DNA from: Anaerolineae bacterium
GTDB taxonomy: Bacteria > Chloroflexota > Anaerolineae > Aggregatilineales > Phototrophicaceae
Length of the DNA: 64,000 nt
Reading direction: 5' to 3'
NCBI GenBank assembly: GCA_022841825.1
Contig: JALHQT010000003.1
Span: 124,001 to 188,000 of the forward strand
Shown here: positions 16,332-23,152 of the stretch, one piece after another
Position numbering within the stretch: position 1 is the first letter of the stretch
Layout of the letters: each line of letters begins with the position of its first letter
The notes under the pieces: model-generated
Database searches by the model: none
What the model saw: only the letters and a program-made list of their open reading frames with translations
What the model was told of the DNA's origin: nothing
Program-made: the position numbers and the translations under genes

Positions 16332-17124
16332 AGCCCACCCTCGCCACGAACCCCCACCGCGCCAACACCGCCTGTCCATCGCACGAACGCACGTAAGCGA
16401 CGAACGCCTGCGCAAGTTCGGGCTGCGCGCTGTCGCTGATGATGCCGATGGGATAGCGGGCGAGGGTGTTGAGCGCATCGGGGATCGGGATGGTGACCAC
16501 ATCGTCGGCGATGTCGGGCGTCACGTCCGAGGCGTAGACGATGCCCGCGTCGCCTTCGCCCAGCGCGATCTTCGCCGACACCTGGCGCACATTCTGCTCT
16601 TCCGAGACGACATTCGCCAGCACCCCGGCACGGTATTCCTCGCCGTAGGCGGGATCGGCGGCGAGGCGTTCCAGCATCGCATCGGTGTACGTCCGCACAG
16701 GCACATCCGGCGCGGCGAGCAGGAGCTGCACGCCGTCGGTCGCCAGATCGCGCAGCGATGTAATGCCCGCTGGATTGTCCGCCGGGACAATCAGGATCAG
16801 GCGATTGCGGGCGAAGATGCGCGCGCGCCCTGCGATGCGCCCCGCTTCGCGCGCGACGGTCATTTGCCGCGTGTTGGCGCTGGCGAAGACATCGGCGGGC
16901 GCGCCCTCGGCAAGCTGCGCCGCCAGATCGGACGAGCTGGCGAAGTTAAGGAGCACCTCGACGCCGCGATTCGCCGCCTCGAATGCCGTGCCGATCTCCT
17001 CGAAGGCGTCACTCAGCGATGCCGCCGCGTAGACGACCAGCTCGCGCGGCTCCTGGGCGCGGGCGGGAGAGGCAAGGGAGAAGAAGAGAGCCAGCAGAGT
17101 CAGAAAACGAACAGCGGATACCAT
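16321..17124 (-). CDS. modA: Molybdate ABC transporter substrate-binding protein ModA
   Basis: A 267-residue periplasmic-type binding protein. The signal peptide (FLTLLALFFSLASPARAQ) is followed by the family start ELVVYAAASLSDAFEEIGTAF, the oxyanion-binding LNFASSSDLAAQLAEGAPADVFASAN, and GEGDAGIVYASDV near the C-terminus. These identify ModA, which captures molybdate or tungstate outside the membrane for ModB. The ATG at 17124 directly precedes the signal peptide. It lies at the edge of an inverted-repeat element (17123-17168), so the ribosome-binding region could be locked in a hairpin. There is no good Shine-Dalgarno sequence. Confidence 0.93.
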   Translation of the reverse strand: MVSAVRFLTLLALFFSLASPARAQEPRELVVYAAASLSDAFEEIGTAFEAANRGVEVLLNFASSSDLAAQLAEGAPADVFASANTRQMTVAREAGRIAGRARIFARNRLILIVPADNPAGITSLRDLATDGVQLLLAAPDVPVRTYTDAMLERLAADPAYGEEYRAGVLANVVSEEQNVRQVSAKIALGEGDAGIVYASDVTPDIADDVVTIPIPDALNTLARYPIGIISDSAQPELAQAFVAYVRSCDGQAVLARWGFVARVGCGG

Positions 17125-17168
17125 GAATGGCGTCCCTACATACACGCTGCTGTAGGGACGCCATTCAT
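17123..17168. repeat. 18-bp perfect inverted repeat overlapping the modA start codon
   Basis: ATGAATGGCGTCCCTACA (17123-17140) and its exact complement (17151-17168) are separated by 10 nt. On the right a further ATGGCGTCC continues. The same structure, with one mismatch, is inside the gene at 33352-35292. The left arm covers two bases of the modA start codon, so in the mRNA the start can fold into the stem. Confidence 0.9.
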
Positions 17169-17297
17169 GGCGTCCGTTGTGGTCTTGATCGTCACTTTGG
17201 GTCATTATGTGCAATTGGTGACTGTTCCAGAATACCATCCGTCAGTGTCCCATCCGCTTAGTATACCCCGCGAGCCAAGCCATCATGACCCCTTCCC

Positions 17298-17327
17298 TTG
17301 ACACAGCGCCCTTCCCAGGATGATAAT
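17298..17327 (+). promoter_or_regulatory. Promoter of the pheS T-box transcript
   Basis: A -35 TTGACA (17298-17303) is followed after 18 nt by a -10 GATAAT (17322-17327). It lies just before the T-box leader and points at pheS. Confidence 0.75.
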
Positions 17328-17334
17328 CGCCCGC

Positions 17335-17634
17335 AAAGCTGTGATGGAGACCATGCGCGCATTATTGCGCCTACAGAGAGCCGGACGCCTTAGGCTGTGA
17401 GCGTCGGCAGGTAGCAAGCGCGGAATTCGCTCCGGAGCTGGATACGTGAACCGGTTCCATAGGCGCGCAATCTATTGCGCCCCTACATCCCACAATAGCG
17501 TATCCCGTCCGTCCGAACGACATCGGATAACGAAGCGGGCTGTCGCACATTCTTGCGACGGTCAAGCAGGGTGGTACCGCGGGAGGCTTTACGACGCTCT
17601 CGTCCCTGAACCATGGGGGGCGAGGGCGTTTTTT
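17335..17634 (+). ncRNA. T-box leader of pheS (probable Phe UUC specifier)
   Basis: The T-box core AGGGTGGTACCGCGG (17568-17582) is followed by a 13-bp terminator stem with a run of T (17594-17634). Upstream, GAGAGCCGGACG and GGCTGTGAGCGTCGG resemble Stem I. A GAATTCG at 17424-17429 supplies a UUC codon (17426-17428) followed by a purine, the expected specifier for phenylalanine. The leader senses uncharged tRNA-Phe, which stabilises the antiterminator and lets pheS be transcribed. A copy of a dispersed palindrome (GCGCAAT-CT-ATTGCGC, 17465-17480) lies between Stem I and the antiterminator, an unusual insertion point. Confidence 0.9.
17594..17634 (+). terminator. Attenuator terminator of the pheS T-box
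   Basis: A 13-bp stem (two G-U pairs), ACGCTCTCGTCCC against GGGGCGAGGGCGT, is followed by a run of T. It is mutually exclusive with the AGGGTGGTACCGCGG antiterminator just upstream. Confidence 0.85.
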
Positions 17635-17647
17635 GTTGCGAGGAAGC

Positions 17648-17805
17648 GAAGAAGCAAATTAGCGAAGAAGCAAATTAGCTTTTTAGCTGGATAGCCTGAT
17701 AGCTTGCCTGAATGATCGTAACGGTTCGGTAAAGCGTTCCAGCTATCCAGCTATCAGGCTATCAGGCTAATTTGCTTCCTTGCTAATTTGCTAATTCGCT
17801 AGCGA
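17648..17805. repeat. Long inverted array of octamer-like words before pheS
   Basis: Left arm about 17648-17704 and right arm about 17740-17800 are imperfect complements of roughly 60 nt. They are composed of tandem words such as AGCAAATT, AGCTGGAT and AGCCTGAT. The element sits between the T-box terminator and the pheS ribosome-binding site, so readthrough transcripts carry a large hairpin. It has the same architecture as the heptamer elements but unrelated words. Confidence 0.8.
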
Positions 17806-17820
17806 GCGAAGGAGATGGAA

Positions 17821-18855
17821 ATGCAGGATGCACTAGAGACACGCTACGCGCAAGCCGCCGCCGAACTGGACGCCATTGGCGATGGCGACGGGCTGCGCGC
17901 CTGGGAAGCGGCGACGCTGGGCAAGAAGGGCTGGCTGACGGAAGCGCTGCGCGCCATCGGCAGCATCGCGCCGGAGGGACGCGCGGCATACGGCAAGCGC
18001 GTCAACGAGATGAAGCAGGCGCTGACGGCGGCATACGAGGCGCGCGAGACGCTCGTCCGCGAACAGGCACTGGCGCATGACCTGGAGACGAACCAGATCG
18101 ACGTGACGCTGCCGGGGCGTCCGCGCCCGACGGGCGGCATCCACCCCAGCACGCAGACGCTGCGCGACTTCTACGACATCTGGGCGGACATGGGCTTTCA
18201 GGTCTATCGCAGCCGCGACGTGGAGGACGACGACACCAACTTCACGCTGCTCAACATCCCGCCGCATCATCCGGCGCGCGACATGCAGGACACGTTCTAT
18301 ACGACCGACCCGAACATCATCCTGCGCACGCACACCTCGCCGGGGCAGATCCGCTCGATGCGCGACCTGGGCGAGAACGGCACGCAGGCGATCCGCGTCA
18401 TCCTGCCGGGCATGTGCTACCGCTACGAGCAGATCACGACGCGCAGCGAGATCCAGTTCCATCAGGTCGAAGGCATCGCGGTCGGGCGCAACATCCGCAT
18501 GACCGATCTCAAGGGGACGATTGCGGCGTTCGCCCAGCGCATGTTCGGCGAAGGCGCGCAAGTGCGCTTCCGCGCGTCGTACTTCCCGTTCACCGAGCCG
18601 AGCATGGAGGTCGATGTCGAGTGCTTCCTGTGCGGCGGCGATGGCTGCCGCGTATGCAAGTACAGCGGTTGGCTGGAGATCGCGGGCAGCGGCATGATCC
18701 ACCCGACGGTGCTGCGCAACGGCGGCTACGACCCCTCGGTGTGGAGCGGCTTCGCCTTCGGCATGGGACCCGAACGCATCACGATGCTCAAGCATGGCAT
18801 CGAGGACATCCGCTACTTCTGGGGGAACGATTTACGGTTTCTGGAGCAGTTCTGA
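17821..18855 (+). CDS. pheS: Phenylalanyl-tRNA synthetase alpha subunit
   Basis: A 344-residue class II synthetase subunit that charges tRNA-Phe as part of the alpha2-beta2 enzyme. The N-terminal coiled coil (about residues 1-85) precedes the catalytic core with GGIHPSTQTLRDFYDIWADMGFQV (motif 1), HPARDMQDTFYTTD and LRTHTSPGQIRSM, PGMCYRYEQITTRSEIQFHQVEG (motif 2) and GMGPERITMLKHGIEDIRYF (motif 3). A zinc-type cluster CFLCGGDGCRVCKYSGW is present. ATG 17821 is preferred to 17815 because GGAG is then 6 nt away. It is controlled by the T-box leader. Unusually, two unrelated membrane genes lie between it and pheT. Confidence 0.97.
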   Translation: MQDALETRYAQAAAELDAIGDGDGLRAWEAATLGKKGWLTEALRAIGSIAPEGRAAYGKRVNEMKQALTAAYEARETLVREQALAHDLETNQIDVTLPGRPRPTGGIHPSTQTLRDFYDIWADMGFQVYRSRDVEDDDTNFTLLNIPPHHPARDMQDTFYTTDPNIILRTHTSPGQIRSMRDLGENGTQAIRVILPGMCYRYEQITTRSEIQFHQVEGIAVGRNIRMTDLKGTIAAFAQRMFGEGAQVRFRASYFPFTEPSMEVDVECFLCGGDGCRVCKYSGWLEIAGSGMIHPTVLRNGGYDPSVWSGFAFGMGPERITMLKHGIEDIRYFWGNDLRFLEQF

Positions 18856-18857
18856 TC

Positions 18858-19241
18858 ATGAAACTCAACGAGGACTGGCTGGCGACAATCATCGGCTTGG
18901 CGCTGGTGGCGGTCGTGGCGCTGGGGCTGCTCGGACCCGGTCCGCAGAACGTGACGATCACGGCGGAGCCAGGCGAGATGACCAGCAGAGAGGTGATCGA
19001 CCGCGAGAACGCGCGCGTCACCGGGCGCATCGGCGAAGACAGCGTGCAGATTGAGGGAAATGGCTCATCTGCGTATGCCTGCGAGAACGCGGTGCTTCGG
19101 GCGCTGTCTTCGGATGCAGCGGTGGTCGCGTCTGGTCGTGTGACGCTGACGCTCGACAACCAGTGCGACCAGCCCGCTTCAATCACCTATCGCACCGACG
19201 CGGCGCTCCGCTGGCCCTTGTTCAACGTGCTGGGGCGGTGA
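18858..19241 (+). CDS. Small single-pass membrane protein, unknown
   Basis: A 127-residue protein starting 3 nt after the pheS stop, so probably translationally coupled. Residues 7-28 (LATIIGLALVAVVALGLLG) form one membrane helix. The external part has two cysteines (YACENAV and DNQCDQP), possibly a disulfide, in a beta-rich domain. I recognise no family. The immediate coupling to pheS and the following YeiH-type transporter put it in the T-box-controlled unit. It may be an accessory of the transporter (inference). Confidence 0.75.
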   Translation: MKLNEDWLATIIGLALVAVVALGLLGPGPQNVTITAEPGEMTSREVIDRENARVTGRIGEDSVQIEGNGSSAYACENAVLRALSSDAAVVASGRVTLTLDNQCDQPASITYRTDAALRWPLFNVLGR

Positions 19242-19265
19242 TGGAATGAATGAATTGCGGAATAC

Positions 19266-19333
19266 GGGACGACACATGGGTCGTCCCCTACAGGCGCGTT
19301 GGCTTATTCGTAGGGACGAGGCGTGCCTCGTCC
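19266..19333. repeat. Two small palindromes of the GGGACG family
   Basis: GGGACGAC/GTCGTCCC (19266-19273 and 19280-19287) and GGACGAGGC/GCCTCGTCC (19314-19322 and 19325-19333) lie between the small membrane protein and the YeiH-type gene. They could act as mRNA processing or attenuation hairpins. Confidence 0.8.
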
Positions 19334-19349
19334 GTGCCTGGGAAATATC

Positions 19350-20417
19350 ATGACCACAATCTCCACAACGACTCCGCCCCGCTCCCCGCGCGGCGGCGTG
19401 ATCGTCGGCGCGGTGCTGCTCGTGGCGCTGACGCTGCTGGTTTCGGAACTCGACAGCGGCATCGCGGCGTTCTTTCGCGGGCAGGGCGTGGCGCAGAACC
19501 CGCTCGAATACCCGCTGACCGCCGTCGTCGTCGGCTTGGTCGCCAACTTCGTCCTGCACCGCCTGGGGTTGTACCAGTGGGTGCGCCCCGCCATCCGCAC
19601 CGAACTCTTCCTCAAAATCGGGCTGGTGCTGCTCGGCGCGCGCATCAGCTTGGGCGATCTGCTGGCGACCGGCGCGGGCGGCTTGATCCAGGCGCTGATC
19701 CTGGTGACGGCGGTCTTCGGCTTCACCTGGTGGCTGGGTGGGCGCTTCAAGCTGCCGGAGACGCTCAAGGCAGTCATGGCGTCCGCCGTGTCGATCTGCG
19801 GCGTGAGCGCGGCGATTGCGGCGGCGGGGGCGGTTCATGCCCGCAAGGAGGAGGTGTCGTATATCACGACCCTCGTCATCCTGACGGCGCTGCCGCTGAT
19901 GGTGCTGATGCCGCCGCTGGCGCACGCGCTGGGGCTGTCCCCGGTCGTCGCGGGTGCATGGTTCGGCGGCAACATCGATACGACGGCATCGGTGGTCGGC
20001 GCAGGCACGCTCTACGGACCGGAAGCGCAGGCGACCGCGTCGGTCGTCAAGCTGGCGCAGAATGTGTTGATCGGCTTCGTCTCGTTCGCGCTGGCGCTGT
20101 ACTTCGCGCTGCATGTCGAACGCGGCAGCGAGCGCCCCAGCCCGCGCCTGATCTGGGAGCGCTTCCCTAAGTTCGTCATTGGCTTCGTGATCGCATCGCT
20201 GCTGGCGACGACGGGCGTGCTGACGCCGGGGCTGGTGCGCGAGCTGAACACGCTGACGCAGTGGATGTTCGCCCTGGCGTTCGTCTGCATCGGGCTGGAT
20301 TTTTCGCTGGCGTCGCTGCGTGAGGCGGGCTGGAAGCCCGTCACGGTCTACCTGAGCGCGACGGTCTTCAACACGCTGCTGGCGCTGGCGGCAGCGGTGG
20401 TGATATTTGGACGATAA
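19350..20417 (+). CDS. YeiH-type putative sulfate exporter family transporter
   Basis: A 355-residue protein with about ten membrane helices. RTELFLKIGLVLLGARISLGDLLATGAGG, the core KAVMASAVSICGVSAAIAAAGAV, VVAGAWFGGNIDTTASVVGAG and VVKLAQNVLIGFVSFALAL are conserved in the UPF0324/YeiH family. Members are annotated as putative sulfate exporters linked to taurine/sulfonate breakdown, but the substrate is not firmly known. The ATG at 19350 was chosen because it precedes the first hydrophobic segment. Its position between pheS and pheT places it under the tRNA-Phe-sensing leader, with no obvious metabolic reason. Confidence 0.88.
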   Translation: MTTISTTTPPRSPRGGVIVGAVLLVALTLLVSELDSGIAAFFRGQGVAQNPLEYPLTAVVVGLVANFVLHRLGLYQWVRPAIRTELFLKIGLVLLGARISLGDLLATGAGGLIQALILVTAVFGFTWWLGGRFKLPETLKAVMASAVSICGVSAAIAAAGAVHARKEEVSYITTLVILTALPLMVLMPPLAHALGLSPVVAGAWFGGNIDTTASVVGAGTLYGPEAQATASVVKLAQNVLIGFVSFALALYFALHVERGSERPSPRLIWERFPKFVIGFVIASLLATTGVLTPGLVRELNTLTQWMFALAFVCIGLDFSLASLREAGWKPVTVYLSATVFNTLLALAAAVVIFGR

Positions 20418-20429
20418 AGGACTCACACT

Positions 20430-23015
20430 ATGCAAATCCCGCTTTCATGGCTGAAAGAATTCGTCGAAATCGACATCCCGCCCGAACTGCTGGCGGAAAA
20501 GCTGACCACCGCCGGGCTGGAAGTCGGCGCGATCACCTACATCGGCGTGCCGCAGACCGACGCTGAGGTCATCCGCAGACAACACAGTGTTAACATCCGA
20601 TATCCCAAATCTGATCATCTCGTTTGGGATAAACAGCGCCTGCTCTGGGGCGCAGTCCACGAGGTCAAGCCCCATCCAGGCGCGGATCGGCTCGTCCTGG
20701 CGATGGTCGATTACGGCGCGGCGGAGCTGGAGCAGTGCGTCACGGGCGCGCCCAACCTGTTCGAGTACAAGGGCGTGGGTCCGCTGCCCGCGCCGCTCTA
20801 CACCGTCATCGCGCTGGAAGGCGCGGAGGTGTGGGATGGGCACAGCGACGAACCCAAGCGCATGATCCTCAAGGAGAAGCCGCTGCGCGGCATCCCCAAT
20901 CGCAGCATGGTCTGTTCGGACAAAGAGCTGGGCATTAGCGACGAGCACGAGGGCATCATGCTCTTCCGCTCCGACCTCGGGCACAAGCCGGGCACGCCTG
21001 CGCAGGATGTCTTGGGCGATGTCGTCTTCCATATCGAGCTGACGCCCAACCTGGCGCGCTGCTACAGCGTGCTCGGCGTCGCCCGCGAGATCGCCGCGCT
21101 GCTCGACAAGCCGCTGCGCACACCCGACTACAGCGTCATCGCCGAGGGTGCGCCCATCGACGGGGCGGTCAGCGTCGAAATTCGCTCGCCCAAACACAAC
21201 CCGCGCTTCACGCTCATGCTGCTGCGGGGCGCGACGCTCCAACCGTCGCCCGACTGGATGCAGCGCAAGCTCAAGCTGTGCGGGCAGCGCCCGATCAACA
21301 ACATCGTCGATGTCACCAACTACGTGATGTTCGAGATGGGGCAGCCGCTGCACGCCTTCGACTATGACAAGCTGGTCGCCCGCGCGGGCGGCGGTGCGCC
21401 GAACCTGATCACGCGCTTGGCGAACGCGGGCGAAATCCTGAAGACGCTCGACGGCAAGGAGCGCCCGCTGGTGGAGACCGACGTCGTGATCGCCGACAAC
21501 CGCGACCAGGCGATCAGTCTGGCGGCGGTCATGGGCGGCTTCGACACCGAGATCGGCGACGACACGACCAACGTGCTGCTGGAAGCCGCGAACTGGGATT
21601 TCATCAGCGTCCGTCGCACGATGCACGCGCAGAAGCTCTTCAGCGAAGCCGGCACGCGCTTCAGCCGCGGCGTGCATCCCTCGCAGGCGGCGCTCGGCGT
21701 CCAGCGCGGCATCGATCTGATGCGCCAGGTCGGCGGCGGGACGGTCGCAAAGGGCATGGTCGATGCCTACCCGCTGCCCGCGCCCATCATCACCCACACG
21801 CTGACGACCGACGAGATCGAACGCATCATGGGCATGCGCTTCACGGCGGACGAGGCGGCGGCGCTCCTGCAGCGCGGCGGCTTCACGGTCGATGCCCAGG
21901 GCGATGCGCTGCGCGTGACGGTGCCGGATACGCGGCTCGACATCGACCGCGACCCGGTGATCGGCGCGGCTGACCTGATCGAAGAGATCGCCCGCATCAG
22001 CGGCTACGAAGGCATCCCGACGACCATCATCGCCGACGAAATGCCGAAACAGCGCCCCAACCCGTCGCTCGAACGCGAAGAGGCAGCGCGCGACCTGCTC
22101 GTCTCGCTCGGACTGCGCGAGAACATCAGCTACCGCATGACGACGCCCGAACGCGAGGCGCAGCTCGTCCCAGCGGGCATGACGCCCAGCTTCGAGACGA
22201 GCGCCGAGAGCTACGTCCGGATCGCCAACCCGATCTCGGCGGAGAAGACCGTGCTGCGTCACACGCTGCTGGTCAACCTGCTGGAAAACGCGGCGGGCAG
22301 CGCGCGCTACGCCGAACGTATCCAGGTCTTCGAGATCGGTAACGTCTACCTGCGGCGTCCGGGGCAGCCGCTGCCGGATGAACCGCGTAAGCTCGGTCTG
22401 CTGCTCATGGGCGGTCGCAGCGCTGCGAGCTGGGTCGGCGGCGACACGTCAGCCGTCGATTTTTATGATCTGAAGGGTGTTGTCGAGGGCTTGCTTGCCG
22501 GGCTGCATGTGCGCGGCGTTGGCTATGGGCGCGCAGCGCATTCGTCGTTCCATCCGGGGCGCTCGGCAGAGGTGAAGATCGACGGGCAGGCGGTCGGCGT
22601 CATCGGCGAGCTGCATCCGGCGGTCGCGGCGGCGTTCGATTTCGAGGGCATCACCGTGCTGGCGGCGGAACTCGATCTTGAGGCGCTGCTCAATGCTGCC
22701 AATCCGCTGCATCGCATCCGCCCGCTGCCCGTCACGCCGTCGGTCTACCAGGATGTGGCGCTGGTGGTGCGCGACGAAGTCAGCGCGGCAGAAGTCGAGC
22801 GCGTCATCCGCATGATCGGTGGCAAGCTGCTGCGCAGCGTCGCGCTGTTCGATGTCTACACGGGCGACCCGGTGCCGGCAGCGCATCGCAGTCTGGCGTA
22901 TGCGCTGGCATACGGCACGGACGAGCGCACGCTGACGGACAAGGAAGTGGCGGCGCTGCACGCCAAGATCGTCAAGGCGTGCGAGCGCGAGCTGGGGGCG
23001 ACGCTGCGGGCGTGA
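20430..23015 (+). CDS. pheT: Phenylalanyl-tRNA synthetase beta subunit
   Basis: An 861-residue subunit of normal length with the full domain order: start MQIPLSWLKEFVEIDIPPELL, an EMAP-like tRNA-binding domain (about 40-165), B3/B4 editing region (about 210-380; NNIVDVTNYVMFEMGQPLHAFD, FSRGVHPSQA), B5 domain (about 400-480), a catalytic-like core, and the C-terminal anticodon-binding domain (TPSVYQDVALVVRDEVSAAEVE to the end). AAAGGA precedes the ATG. With PheS it forms the active synthetase and edits mischarged Tyr-tRNA-Phe. The last bases of the gene recur beyond the next gene (25106-25133). Confidence 0.97.
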   Translation: MQIPLSWLKEFVEIDIPPELLAEKLTTAGLEVGAITYIGVPQTDAEVIRRQHSVNIRYPKSDHLVWDKQRLLWGAVHEVKPHPGADRLVLAMVDYGAAELEQCVTGAPNLFEYKGVGPLPAPLYTVIALEGAEVWDGHSDEPKRMILKEKPLRGIPNRSMVCSDKELGISDEHEGIMLFRSDLGHKPGTPAQDVLGDVVFHIELTPNLARCYSVLGVAREIAALLDKPLRTPDYSVIAEGAPIDGAVSVEIRSPKHNPRFTLMLLRGATLQPSPDWMQRKLKLCGQRPINNIVDVTNYVMFEMGQPLHAFDYDKLVARAGGGAPNLITRLANAGEILKTLDGKERPLVETDVVIADNRDQAISLAAVMGGFDTEIGDDTTNVLLEAANWDFISVRRTMHAQKLFSEAGTRFSRGVHPSQAALGVQRGIDLMRQVGGGTVAKGMVDAYPLPAPIITHTLTTDEIERIMGMRFTADEAAALLQRGGFTVDAQGDALRVTVPDTRLDIDRDPVIGAADLIEEIARISGYEGIPTTIIADEMPKQRPNPSLEREEAARDLLVSLGLRENISYRMTTPEREAQLVPAGMTPSFETSAESYVRIANPISAEKTVLRHTLLVNLLENAAGSARYAERIQVFEIGNVYLRRPGQPLPDEPRKLGLLLMGGRSAASWVGGDTSAVDFYDLKGVVEGLLAGLHVRGVGYGRAAHSSFHPGRSAEVKIDGQAVGVIGELHPAVAAAFDFEGITVLAAELDLEALLNAANPLHRIRPLPVTPSVYQDVALVVRDEVSAAEVERVIRMIGGKLLRSVALFDVYTGDPVPAAHRSLAYALAYGTDERTLTDKEVAALHAKIVKACERELGATLRA

Positions 23016-23152
23016 GCGCAATGCTCTCCTTCCGACCCTGAGCACTGAGCGCGGGGGAAACCGTATGGGATCGTCGCGGGTGCTTGCGCCGCGTAAGACT
23101 CTCGGTCCCCCAGACCCTCTAATGTTCGTCATGGCATTAGGAGAGCGGCTAA

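Noticed and set aside
19179-20435. Long minus-strand frame opposite the YeiH-type gene
   Set aside because: Low-complexity Arg/Gln translation. The plus strand encodes a clear transporter with family motifs.
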